A DNA stretch of 64,000 bases from Flavonifractor sp052065355. Its GTDB lineage: Bacteria; Bacillota; Clostridia; Oscillospirales; Oscillospiraceae. The notes under the pieces are model-generated. The model saw only the letters and a list, made by a program, of their open reading frames with translations, did no database searches and was not told the origin of the DNA. A program made the position numbers and the translations under genes. How positions within the stretch are numbered: position 1 is the stretch's first letter; every line of letters starts with the position of its first letter. Shown piece by piece: positions 1 through 8,394 of this stretch. The DNA is taken from contig NZ_JBQHUF010000005.1 in NCBI RefSeq assembly GCF_052065355.1, positions 159,593 to 223,592 of the forward strand, given 5' to 3'.

Positions 1-567
1 GGTGCCCTTGGAGGGCTCCGCGCCGATGTTGAGCAGGCCCACCTTGGGCTCGGGGCGCTTGAGCACGCGCTCAGCGTAGTAGGAGCCCATGAAGGCGAAC
101 TGCAGCAGGTATTCCGGGGTGCACTCGGCAGTGGCACCGCAGTCAATGAGCACCGCGCCGCCCGCGCCCGTGGGCACCACCGGGGCCAGAGCCGCCCGGC
201 GGATACCCCGCACCCGCTTGACCATCAGGGTGGCGGCGGAGAGCAGCGCGCCGGTGCTTCCGGCGGACACGAAGGCGTCCCCGTCCCCGCCCTTGAGCAG
301 GTTGAGGCCCACCGTCAGAGAGGAGTCCTTCTTCTCCCGGAAGGCAGTGGCCGGGTTGTCGCACATCTCCACCACTTCGGAGGCGTGGACGATCTCCAGT
401 CCGGGAGGCAGATCGTCGATACCGTCCTCCTTCAGGACCTTGAGGATATCCTCCCCACGGCCCACCAGGATGACCTCCACACCCAGCTCGCGGACCGCGG
501 CCAGCGCGCCCCGCACATTGGATACCGGCGCGTTGTCGCCGCCCATGGCGTCTACGATGATCTTCAT
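1..567 (-). CDS. plsX: Phosphate acyltransferase PlsX (partial, 3' end outside window)
   Basis: The N-terminal 189 residues are present. They begin MKIIVDAMGGDNAP, the hallmark of PlsX, the peripheral membrane enzyme that makes acyl-phosphate from acyl-ACP and phosphate for phosphatidic acid synthesis with PlsY. The segment also holds the conserved SAGSTGALLSAA and LIDCGATAEC stretches. The gene runs off the left edge, so its C-terminus is not visible. Its ATG overlaps the TGA of trmFO as ATGA, which implies translational coupling at the end of the dprA-topA-trmFO-plsX run. Confidence 0.95.
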   Translation of the reverse strand, partial: MKIIVDAMGGDNAPVSNVRGALAAVRELGVEVILVGRGEDILKVLKEDGIDDLPPGLEIVHASEVVEMCDNPATAFREKKDSSLTVGLNLLKGGDGDAFVSAGSTGALLSAATLMVKRVRGIRRAALAPVVPTGAGGAVLIDCGATAECTPEYLLQFAFMGSYYAERVLKRPEPKVGLLNIGAEPSKGT

Positions 568-1889
568 ACCGTTCTCTCCTCTACTTTCTCTGTGTCCAGG
601 GTATCCAGAATCTCCAGCGCCCGCTTGGACAGCTCGGCGTTCTTGTTCCGCTTGCCCTTCACCCGGTAGCCCAGGGGCGGGATGATGCCGAAATTCACAT
701 TCATGGGCTGGAAGTCAGTCACGCTCTCGTCGCTGATGTACAGGGCCAGCGCACCCACGGCGGTCTCTTTGGGGAAGTCCACAGGGGCCATTCCTTTCAG
801 CCGCCGGGCCAGCTCCACCGCCGCCAGGAAGCCGGAGGCGGTGGACTCCACATAGCCCTCCACGCCGGTGATCTGACCGGCAAAGCAGATGCGGGGCTCC
901 TTCTTCACCCGGTAGTACCGGTCCAACAGCCGGGGGGAATCCAGATAGGTGTTGCGATGCATCACCCCGTAGCGGACGAACTCCGCGTTCTTCAGAGCGG
1001 GGATCATGGAGAACACCCGCTTCTGCTCCGGCCACTTCAGATGGGTCTGGAAGCCCACCAGGTTGTAGATGCTGCCCTCGGCGTTGTCCCGGCGCAGCTG
1101 CACCACGGCGAAGGGTTCCTTCCCCGTCTTGGGGTCCCGGAGGCCCCGGGGCTTCAGGGGGCCGTAGCACAGGGTCTGCTTGCCCCGGCGGGCCATGACC
1201 TCCACCGGCATACAGCCCTCGAACACGTTTTTGTCCTCAAAGCCGTGGACCTCCGCCTCCTGGGCGTGGCACAGCTCCTCCCAGAAGGCGTTATACTCCT
1301 CCTCGGTCATGGGGCAGTTGACATAGTCAGGCGTTCCCTTGTCATACCGGGAGGCGAAGAAGGCGCTGTCCATATCCACGCTCTCAAAGCTGACCAGAGG
1401 GGCGGCGGCGTCATAGAAGTTCAGGCCGTGGCTTTCGGGGAAAAAGTCCCGGATGGCCTGGGCCAGAGGGTCAGAGGTGAGGGGCCCGGAGGCTATGATC
1501 ACATTGCCCTCCGCCGGGATGGCGGTGACCTCTCCCTCCTCTACGGTGATCAGGGGATGGCTCCTCACCTGCTGGGTGATGGCCTGGGCAAAGCCGTGGC
1601 GGTCAACCGCCAGGGCGCCTCCTGCCTCCACCCGGTGGGCGTCGGCACAGGCCATGATGAGAGAGCCCATCCGCCGCAGCTCCTCCTTCAGCAGACCCAC
1701 CGCGTTCTCCAGCTGGTTGGAGCGCAGAGAGTTGGAGCACACCAGCTCCCCGAACCAGGGGGTGTGGTGGGCGGGGGTCATTTTTTCCGGCTTCATCTCT
1801 TTCAAAATGACGGGGATGCCCCGCTGAGCCAGCTGCCAGGCGGCCTCCGATCCGGCCAGACCCGCGCCGATGACGATGACAGGTTCCAT
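564..1889 (-). CDS. trmFO: Methylenetetrahydrofolate-tRNA-(uracil-5-)-methyltransferase TrmFO
   Basis: This 441-aa protein has an N-terminal FAD-binding Rossmann motif (VIVIGAGLAGSEAAWQLA, residues 4-21). It also carries TrmFO family segments, including the CSNSLRSNQLENAVGLLKEE region and the ITGVEGYVESTASGFLAA region near the C-terminus. The enzyme methylates U54 of tRNA to ribothymidine, using methylenetetrahydrofolate as carbon donor and FADH2 as reductant. Length and domain order are normal. The gene sits 18 bp downstream of topA, an arrangement common in Firmicutes, and overlaps plsX by 4 bp. Confidence 0.97.
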   Translation of the reverse strand: MEPVIVIGAGLAGSEAAWQLAQRGIPVILKEMKPEKMTPAHHTPWFGELVCSNSLRSNQLENAVGLLKEELRRMGSLIMACADAHRVEAGGALAVDRHGFAQAITQQVRSHPLITVEEGEVTAIPAEGNVIIASGPLTSDPLAQAIRDFFPESHGLNFYDAAAPLVSFESVDMDSAFFASRYDKGTPDYVNCPMTEEEYNAFWEELCHAQEAEVHGFEDKNVFEGCMPVEVMARRGKQTLCYGPLKPRGLRDPKTGKEPFAVVQLRRDNAEGSIYNLVGFQTHLKWPEQKRVFSMIPALKNAEFVRYGVMHRNTYLDSPRLLDRYYRVKKEPRICFAGQITGVEGYVESTASGFLAAVELARRLKGMAPVDFPKETAVGALALYISDESVTDFQPMNVNFGIIPPLGYRVKGKRNKNAELSKRALEILDTLDTEKVEERTV

Positions 1890-1907
1890 GGGTTCTCCTT
1901 TGTTGGA

Positions 1908-4187
1908 TCAGGATTCGTCTTTCTTCTTGGTGGTGGTTTTCTTGGCTGCGGTCTTTTTCGCGGCAGGCTTCTTGGCTGCCGTCTTTTTTGCCGCTGCCTT
2001 TTTGGCGGGCTTCTTCTCCTCCTCGGGAGGGGCGCCCTCCGCCGGGGTTTCCGTGGTGGTCTTTTTCTTATAGCCCCGCTGGTCCTCAGGCAGGAAGTTG
2101 GGACACTCGGGGTTGATGCAGAAGGGCTTCTTGAAGCCCCGGCCCGACTTCTTGAACAGGGTATGGCCGCAGGAGGGGCAGTTGTCCTTCACCGGCACGT
2201 CCCAGGTCATAAAGTCGCACTTGCGGGCCTCGTCCTTATTGGTGTTGTTCTCACAGCCGTAGTAGGCAAAGCCCCGCTTGGAGGTCTTTTTCAGGATCTT
2301 GCCTCCGCACTTGGGACATTTTCCCGGCATCTCCACCACGATGGGCTGGGTGTGGTCGCACTCCGGCCAGCCGGGGCAGGCCAGGAACCGGCCGAACCGG
2401 CCGGACTTGAACACCAGGTTGCGGCCGCACTTGGGACAGATCACATCGGACACCTCGTCGGGCACCTTGATGCGCTCTCCGTCCAGGTCCTGCTCAGCCT
2501 GCTTCAGTTCCTTCTCAAAGCCGTCGTAGAACTGGCCCAGCAGCTTTTTCCAGTCCACCTTCCCGGTCTCTACCTCGTCCAGCTGCTCCTCCATGTTGGC
2601 GGTGAAGGCGGTATCCACGATGTCGGTGAATTTGTCCTTCATCAGGCCGGTGACCACCTCGCCCAGAGGGGTGGGCCGCAGGTTCCGGCCCTCCTTCACC
2701 ACATATTCCCGGTCCAGGATCGTGGAGATGGTGGGGGCGTAAGTGGAGGGTCGGCCGATGCCCTTTTCCTCCAGGGCCTTGATAAGGGTGGCCTCGGTGT
2801 AGCGGTTGGGGGGCTGGGTGAAGTGCTGATCGGGCTTGAGCCCCTTCAGATCCACCTTCTCCCCCTCCTTCAGGTCGGGCAGCGGGGACTGTGCGGCCTC
2901 CTCTTCCTCGTCCTTCCCCTCCACATACACGGCGGTATAGCCGGAGAATTTCAGGGCGGAGTGGTTGGCCCGGAAGGTGTAGCCGGCGCTCTCCACCTCG
3001 ATGGACACGCTGTCGTACACGGCGGAAGCCATCTGGCAGGCCAGGAAGCGGCTCCAGATCAGCTTGTACAGCTTGTACTGCTCCGCCGTCAGGTCCTTTT
3101 TCACGTCCTCCGGGGTCAGATTCACGTTGGAGGGCCGGATGGCCTCGTGGGCGTCCTGAGCGCCGGACTTGGTCTTGTACACCCGGGGCTTGCCGGGGTA
3201 GTAGTTCTCGCCGTACCGGGCCAGGATGAAGCTGCGGGCGGCGGCGGTGGCCTCGTCGGACAGGCGCAGGGAGTCGGTACGCATATAGGTGATCAGACCC
3301 ACGGTGCCCTCTCCGGCGATATCCACGCCCTCATACAGCTGCTGGGCGATGGACATGGTGCGGCGGGGGGTCATGTTCAGCTTGCGGCTGGCCTCCTGCT
3401 GGAGGGTGGAAGTGATGAAGGGAGGCGCCGGGCTGCGCAGCTTATCCTGCCGCTTGACACCAGTGACGGTAAAGGGCGCACTCTTTACAGCCTCCACGAC
3501 GGCGTCTACCTCGTCCTTGCTGTGGAGCTCTACCTTCTTCTCCCGGCCGTAGAAGTTGGCCTTGAACTGACCCAGGTTGGGGGCGATGCGGGCCAGGTCG
3601 GCCTCCAGGGACCAGTACTCCTGGGGCACAAAGGCGCGGATCTCCTCCTCCCGCTCGCACACCAGCCGGGTGGCCACCGACTGCACCCGTCCGGCGGACA
3701 GGCCGCGGCGGATCTTCTTCCACAGCAGCGGGGAGATCTGATAGCCCACGATGCGGTCCAGCACCCGGCGGGCCTGCTGGGCGTTCACCAGGTCCATGTC
3801 GATGGCCCGGGGATTGGCAATGGAGTCGTTGACCACCTTCTTGGTGATCTCGTTGAAGGTCACGCGATAGGTCTTGTCGTCCGGGATGCCCAGCATCTCC
3901 TTCAGATGCCAGGAAATGGCCTCGCCCTCCCGGTCCGGGTCGGTGGCCAGAAAGACTTTGTCGCTCTTCTTGGCGGCCTTCTTCAGGTCGGTGATGACCT
4001 CTTCCTTACCCTTGATGGGCTGGTAGTCCACAGTGAAGCCGTGCTCCACATCCACGCCGATCTTGCTCTTGGGCAGGTCGCGGACGTGGCCCATGGAGGC
4101 CTTCACCTCATAGCCGGGGCCCAGATATTTTCCAATGGTCTTGGCCTTTGCCGGTGACTCTACGATCACCAGATTCGATTTTGCCAC
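1908..4187 (-). CDS. topA: DNA topoisomerase I
   Basis: This is a 759-aa type IA topoisomerase that relaxes negative supercoils. The N-terminal TOPRIM domain starts NLVIVESPAKAKTIGKYLG and includes the acidic DPDREGEAI motif near residue 80. The active-site tyrosine lies in GLITYMRTDSLRLS near residue 300. Three C-terminal zinc ribbons with CPKCG/CPSCG pairs occupy roughly residues 585-705. The last ~45 residues are a lysine/alanine-rich tail of AAKKTA-type repeats, a basic extension likely to help DNA binding. It lies 14 bp after dprA. Confidence 0.97.
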   Translation of the reverse strand: MAKSNLVIVESPAKAKTIGKYLGPGYEVKASMGHVRDLPKSKIGVDVEHGFTVDYQPIKGKEEVITDLKKAAKKSDKVFLATDPDREGEAISWHLKEMLGIPDDKTYRVTFNEITKKVVNDSIANPRAIDMDLVNAQQARRVLDRIVGYQISPLLWKKIRRGLSAGRVQSVATRLVCEREEEIRAFVPQEYWSLEADLARIAPNLGQFKANFYGREKKVELHSKDEVDAVVEAVKSAPFTVTGVKRQDKLRSPAPPFITSTLQQEASRKLNMTPRRTMSIAQQLYEGVDIAGEGTVGLITYMRTDSLRLSDEATAAARSFILARYGENYYPGKPRVYKTKSGAQDAHEAIRPSNVNLTPEDVKKDLTAEQYKLYKLIWSRFLACQMASAVYDSVSIEVESAGYTFRANHSALKFSGYTAVYVEGKDEEEEAAQSPLPDLKEGEKVDLKGLKPDQHFTQPPNRYTEATLIKALEEKGIGRPSTYAPTISTILDREYVVKEGRNLRPTPLGEVVTGLMKDKFTDIVDTAFTANMEEQLDEVETGKVDWKKLLGQFYDGFEKELKQAEQDLDGERIKVPDEVSDVICPKCGRNLVFKSGRFGRFLACPGWPECDHTQPIVVEMPGKCPKCGGKILKKTSKRGFAYYGCENNTNKDEARKCDFMTWDVPVKDNCPSCGHTLFKKSGRGFKKPFCINPECPNFLPEDQRGYKKKTTTETPAEGAPPEEEKKPAKKAAAKKTAAKKPAAKKTAAKKTTTKKKDES

Positions 4188-4201
4188 AGCTTGATACTCC
4201 T

Positions 4202-5437
4202 TTATCGGTCTTGGTCGAAACGGACGGCGGCGGTAAACCGCCGGCCCGGTAATTCCTTCAGATAGCCCTGGGACTGTAAGATGGTCAGGGCGGTATTCAC
4301 CCGCCGGGCGGGGATCTCAGTACGGCCCACGATATCCTCGGCGGTGAGCCGGTGCTGGGCCAGCAGCAGGAAGATCTCCCGCTGCTCCTCCCCCAGGCGG
4401 TCAAATTCCGCCCCGCTCTTCAGCGGCAGGTCAGGCTCCTCCTGCTCACTGGCCGGAGGGGCCGGGGCCTCAGCCTCCGTATTCCCTGTGGGAGCAGGCT
4501 CAGGGGCCAGGCGGGCGTCGCTCTCCTCCACGGTGAGGGGCGGCGGGAAGGTCAGCTTCTGGGGATATTGTCCCGTATATTCCAACAGGATATCCCAGGC
4601 CGAGCGGACCAGTCTGGCCTCGCCCCGGGAGATCAGCAGGTTGGTACCCCCGCTCATGGGGGCGTCCGCCGGACCGGGAACGGCGAATACATCCCGGCCC
4701 TGGTCCAGGGCGTCATGGGCGGTGATAAGGGCTCCGCTGCGCTCAGCGGCCTCCACCACCAGCACACCCAGAGACAGGCCGCTGATGATTCGGTTGCGGA
4801 TGGGAAACCGCCAGCCCTCTGGCCGGGTACCCGGCGGATTTTCTGAAATCAAGGCTCCGGAGGTCTGGATATCCTCGTACAGCCAGCGGTTGCAGGCGGG
4901 ATAGACCACGTCCACGCCCCCGGCCAGCACCGAGATCACCCGGCCGCCGCCCTGGAGGGCTCCCTTCAGGGACGCGGCGTCGATTCCCTCCGCCATACCG
5001 GACACCACCACCGCGCCGCTGCGGGCCAGGTCCATGGAGATACGGCCCGCCATGGTCTGTCCATAGGGGGTGCATTTCCGGCTGCCCACCATGCCTATGG
5101 CCACCTCTTTGTCCACACGGGGCAGCTTGCCTTTCACATAGAGGACCAGAGGGTGGTCGTCCAGCTGACCCAGCCGCTCGGGGTAGGCGGCGTCCTGACA
5201 GGTGAGCAGGGTGATGCCCTGCCGGTCGCACCGCTCCAAAATACCCTCGGCACCGTCCAGCTTCTTGTCCAGCAGAGAATCGCGCAGGCGGGGCGGGATC
5301 CGGAGCAGGTCATATTCCGCCCTGTCGGCGTAATAGACCGCCTCCGCCGTACCAAAGTGACGGAGCAGGCCCACCGCCATATCCGCCCGGATGCTGTCCC
5401 GGGTGGTCAGCCAAATCAGGTAGGATATCGCGGCCAT
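4202..5437 (-). CDS. dprA: DNA-processing protein DprA
   Basis: This 411-aa protein loads RecA onto incoming single-stranded DNA during transformation. The central Rossmann-like DprA domain contains GMVGSRKCTPYGQ and SGMAEGIDAASLKGAL. The N-terminal ~80 residues resemble the helical region seen in many DprA proteins. A linker rich in Pro, Ala and Glu (about residues 310-345) leads to a C-terminal winged helix with EEQREIFLLL and PARRVNTALTILQSQGYL. Its position directly upstream of topA matches the usual Firmicutes order. Confidence 0.95.
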   Translation of the reverse strand: MAAISYLIWLTTRDSIRADMAVGLLRHFGTAEAVYYADRAEYDLLRIPPRLRDSLLDKKLDGAEGILERCDRQGITLLTCQDAAYPERLGQLDDHPLVLYVKGKLPRVDKEVAIGMVGSRKCTPYGQTMAGRISMDLARSGAVVVSGMAEGIDAASLKGALQGGGRVISVLAGGVDVVYPACNRWLYEDIQTSGALISENPPGTRPEGWRFPIRNRIISGLSLGVLVVEAAERSGALITAHDALDQGRDVFAVPGPADAPMSGGTNLLISRGEARLVRSAWDILLEYTGQYPQKLTFPPPLTVEESDARLAPEPAPTGNTEAEAPAPPASEQEEPDLPLKSGAEFDRLGEEQREIFLLLAQHRLTAEDIVGRTEIPARRVNTALTILQSQGYLKELPGRRFTAAVRFDQDR

Positions 5438-5458
5438 GGTCCTCTCCTTTCCTTATCT

Positions 5459-6229
5459 TTAGCGCCAGCCCTCCCACAGCACGATGGCCGCGGCCACGGC
5501 GGCGTTCAGAGACTCGCAGCGCTCCCGCATGGGTATTTTCAGGGTAGCCTGACAGGCGGCCAGGACCTGGGACGATACGCCCCGGCCCTCGCTGCCGATG
5601 ACCACCGCCGCCCGCTCCAGGTCGGCCTGCCGCAGGTCGGCGGTATCTTCACGCAGAGCGGTGGCGTACAGGGACAGCCCCGCCCGGTCCAGCAGGCCGG
5701 TGAGCTCCTCCAGGGTCAGCTCCCACACCGGCAGCCGGAAGCAGGCCCCCATGGTGGCCCGCACCGTCTTGGGAGCAAAGGGCTCGGCGCAGCCGGGCAG
5801 CAGGATCAGGCCCTCCGCCCCGAAGGCGTCGGCGGTCCGCCACACGGTACCCACGTTGCCCGGGTCCTGCACCCCGTCCAGCACCAGGTAACGGCCGGGC
5901 GTCAGGGTCTCAGGCGGGGTCAGGTCAGGGGTGCGGCAGACGGCCAGCATCCCCTGAGGGGTATCCACGGTGGAGGCCGACTTGAGCACATCGGCGGGCA
6001 CCTCTACCAGCCGGACCCCTTCCGGCAGCTGGCTGGGAGGCTGTGTCCCCTCCGCCGCCACCAGGGTCTCCACCTGGGCGCCCCACTTCAGGGCCTCCTC
6101 CACCAGCTTGGTCCCCTCACACAGGAAGGCACCTTCCGCCCGCCGGGTCTTTTTGTCCGTACCCAGCTTCCGCAGGCGGGCGATCAGCGGATTCTGGCGG
6201 CTGGTGATTCGTTCCATCGCACGCTCCAT
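5459..6229 (-). CDS. TrmH/SpoU-family 23S rRNA (guanosine-2'-O-)-methyltransferase
   Basis: This 256-aa SPOUT methyltransferase starts MERAMERITSRQNPLIARLRKL, with a short substrate-binding N-terminal domain. The C-terminal trefoil-knot domain has LVLDGVQDPGNVGTVWRTADAFG, VIGSEGRGVS and a final CESLNAAVAAAIVLWE motif, which together bind S-adenosylmethionine. It probably 2'-O-methylates rRNA. The exact target, and so RlmB or another family name, cannot be fixed from sequence. The first ATG overlaps the ktrA stop codon by one base (TAATG); a second in-frame ATG four codons later is also possible. Confidence 0.88.
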   Translation of the reverse strand: MERAMERITSRQNPLIARLRKLGTDKKTRRAEGAFLCEGTKLVEEALKWGAQVETLVAAEGTQPPSQLPEGVRLVEVPADVLKSASTVDTPQGMLAVCRTPDLTPPETLTPGRYLVLDGVQDPGNVGTVWRTADAFGAEGLILLPGCAEPFAPKTVRATMGACFRLPVWELTLEELTGLLDRAGLSLYATALREDTADLRQADLERAAVVIGSEGRGVSSQVLAACQATLKIPMRERCESLNAAVAAAIVLWEGWR

Positions 6230-6882
6230 TACAGATCCTGGAGCCGGTTGACGTCTTCCGTGCGGCCCAGAACGACCACCGCGTCTCCCGCTTCCATCCG
6301 GGTATCAGGACCGGGGGTCACGTCAAAGGCCTCCAGGCCCTTTTTCCGCACGGCGATGATGTTCACCTTGTACTTGGCACGCACATTCAGCTCTACAATG
6401 GTCTTGCCCTGCCACTCCCGGGGGACCGTGGTCTCCACGATGCCGAAGTCGTCGCTGAGCTCGATGAAGTTGAGCACGTTGGAGCTGGACAGGCCCTGGG
6501 CCAGCTTGACGCCCATCTCATGCTCGGGGAACACCACCCGGTCGGCGCCGATCTTCTCCAGCACCTTCCGGTGGACATGGCTCTGGGCCTTGCAGATGAC
6601 CTGCCGGACACCCAGCTCCTTCAGGTTCAGGGTCACCAGAGCGGAGGTGCCTACATCCACGCCCACGGCCACGATGGCGCAGTCGTAATTGCGCACGCCC
6701 AGGGCACGGAGCACCGCCGGGTCACGGGCGTCGCCCGTCACCGCGTGGGTGACCTTGTCCGCTACTTTTTCCACATTTTCCTCGGAGTCGTCCAGGGCCA
6801 GCACTTCATGGCCCAGGGAGCTGAGCTCCGTGGCCACGGCGCTGCCGAACCGGCCCAGGCCGATGACAACGAAGGTCTTCAA
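6229..6882 (-). CDS. ktrA: Potassium uptake regulatory subunit KtrA/TrkA (RCK protein)
   Basis: This 217-aa cytoplasmic gating subunit belongs to the Ktr/Trk potassium transporter. The N-terminal RCK_N Rossmann fold begins with VVIGLGRFGSAVATELSSLGH and ends its nucleotide site with acidic LALDDSEE. The C-terminal RCK_C domain covers about residues 135-217, ending DAVVVLGRTEDVNRL. Family members form octameric rings that bind ATP/ADP or c-di-AMP. It follows the membrane subunit gene after 29 bp, so the two form an operon. Confidence 0.93.
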   Translation of the reverse strand: MKTFVVIGLGRFGSAVATELSSLGHEVLALDDSEENVEKVADKVTHAVTGDARDPAVLRALGVRNYDCAIVAVGVDVGTSALVTLNLKELGVRQVICKAQSHVHRKVLEKIGADRVVFPEHEMGVKLAQGLSSSNVLNFIELSDDFGIVETTVPREWQGKTIVELNVRAKYKVNIIAVRKKGLEAFDVTPGPDTRMEAGDAVVVLGRTEDVNRLQDL

Positions 6883-6911
6883 TCCTTACACGTCCTTCCG
6901 AATGAGATCGC

Positions 6912-8294
6912 TTATCCGATCATGATGTTCATTTCAGGGTATCTGATCTTGGCCGCACTCCGCGTCCGGGTCATCAGCGCGATGGAGAAGGAGAGCACGC
7001 CCACCCGCCCGGTATACATGAGCAGGATGATCAGGCTCTGGGAGAAGGGGCTGAGCGTGGGGGTAAGGCCGGTGGTCAGACCCACCGTGCCCATGGCGGA
7101 GGCCACCTCAAAGGCGCAGTCCAGATAGGGCAGGTCCTCCGCTGTGGAAATCACCATGGACCCCACCAGGAACAAAAACAGCATCACCAGCGCCAGGGTC
7201 ATGGCGTTGAGCACCCGGCGATAGGGGATGGTCCGGCCCCGGAAGGTCACCTGCTCCCGCCCGGCCAGGCCGGAGCGGAGAGCCAGCAGCAGCACCGCCA
7301 CGGTAGCGGTCTTCAGGCCGCCGGCGGTGGAGCCGGAGGAACCGCCAATCAGCATCAGGATACAGGAAAAGGCCTTGCTGGTATCGCTGAGGCCGCCCTG
7401 ACCCACCGCGTCGAAGCCGGCGGTACGCAGGGTGATGGACTGGAACAGCGCGTTATAGATCTTCTGGCCCAGCGGCATATCCCCCAGAATGGCGGGATTG
7501 CTGTATTCCTCCACAAGGAAAAAGGCCGCGCCCCCCAGGATCAGCAGGACGGTCATCAGCAGCACCATCTTGCTGTACACCGACAGGCGGTGGATGCTGC
7601 GCTTTTCCAAAATATCTTCCCAGACGAAAAAGCCCAGGCCGCCCACCACGATCAGGGAACCGATGGTCAGGAGCACCACCGGGTTGTTATTATATCCGGC
7701 CAGGCTGGAATAGGCGCCGAACCGGCCGCCCAGCAGATCAAAGCCCGCGTTGCAGAAGGCGGACACGGCGTGGAAGATCCCCCGCCAGATCCCGCCCAGC
7801 AGGCCGAACTCAGGGATCATGCAGGCCGCCAGGATCACCGCCCCGATCCCCTCTATCAGGAAGGTGCCCATCAGGGCGTGGCGCACCATACGCACCACGC
7901 CGTCCAGGTCGTTCAGGTTCAGGGTGGACACCATGATAAGCCGCTCGGACAGGCCGATGCGGCGGTGGAGGGCAAAGGACACCAGAGTGATGACCGTCAT
8001 AAAGCCCAGTCCGCCCAGCTGGATCATAACCAGAATGACCAGCTGTCCAAACAGGGACCACTGCACCCAGGTATCCACCAGAATCAGTCCGGTGACGCAG
8101 GTGGCAGAGGTGGCGGTGAACAGGCCGGTAAAAAAGCCGGCGCTCTGCCCGTCCCGGGACGCAATGGGCAGGGTAAGCAGCAGCGCCCCCACCAAAATGA
8201 TAACTGCGAAAGAAGCCGCCACCACACGGGTGGCGTTCAGGCTCCGGTTGCGGATGAATACGTTACGCATCCAGAGCGCGATTTTTCTGATCAC
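6912..8294 (-). CDS. ktrB: Potassium uptake membrane subunit KtrB/TrkH
   Basis: This 460-aa integral membrane protein has the four-fold membrane-pore-membrane repeats of the TrkH/KtrB family. Visible selectivity-filter-like pieces include TSATCVTGLI, HAVSAFCNAGFDL, TLRTAGFDAV and SAMGTVGLTTGL, each with the expected glycine. It forms the K+ channel-like pore that KtrA gates. The start is GTG, with GGGAGG seven bases upstream. It is separated from lysS by a strong terminator, so it starts its own transcription unit. Confidence 0.94.
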   Translation of the reverse strand: MIRKIALWMRNVFIRNRSLNATRVVAASFAVIILVGALLLTLPIASRDGQSAGFFTGLFTATSATCVTGLILVDTWVQWSLFGQLVILVMIQLGGLGFMTVITLVSFALHRRIGLSERLIMVSTLNLNDLDGVVRMVRHALMGTFLIEGIGAVILAACMIPEFGLLGGIWRGIFHAVSAFCNAGFDLLGGRFGAYSSLAGYNNNPVVLLTIGSLIVVGGLGFFVWEDILEKRSIHRLSVYSKMVLLMTVLLILGGAAFFLVEEYSNPAILGDMPLGQKIYNALFQSITLRTAGFDAVGQGGLSDTSKAFSCILMLIGGSSGSTAGGLKTATVAVLLLALRSGLAGREQVTFRGRTIPYRRVLNAMTLALVMLFLFLVGSMVISTAEDLPYLDCAFEVASAMGTVGLTTGLTPTLSPFSQSLIILLMYTGRVGVLSFSIALMTRTRSAAKIRYPEMNIMIG

Positions 8295-8345
8295 AATGGG
8301 ACCTCCCGGCGCGGATCACAGTACTCCGCGCACCTGTGTTTTACG

Positions 8346-8385
8346 CAGAAAAGCATACCGAAGGAATCAAATTCCTCCGGTATGC
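8346..8385 (-). terminator. Rho-independent terminator of greA-lysS
   Basis: On the minus strand, GCATACCGGAGGAAT pairs across a short TTG loop with ATTCCTTCGGTATGC and is followed by TTTTCTG. It lies 10 bases past the lysS stop codon and separates lysS from ktrB. Confidence 0.85.
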
Positions 8386-8394
8386 CAGTTCTGA

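Noticed and set aside
957..4157. 1066-codon plus-strand open frame
   Set aside because: It is antisense to trmFO and topA, whose motifs are clear. Long antisense frames are common in GC-rich DNA, and the translation is His/Gly/Leu-rich with no domain.
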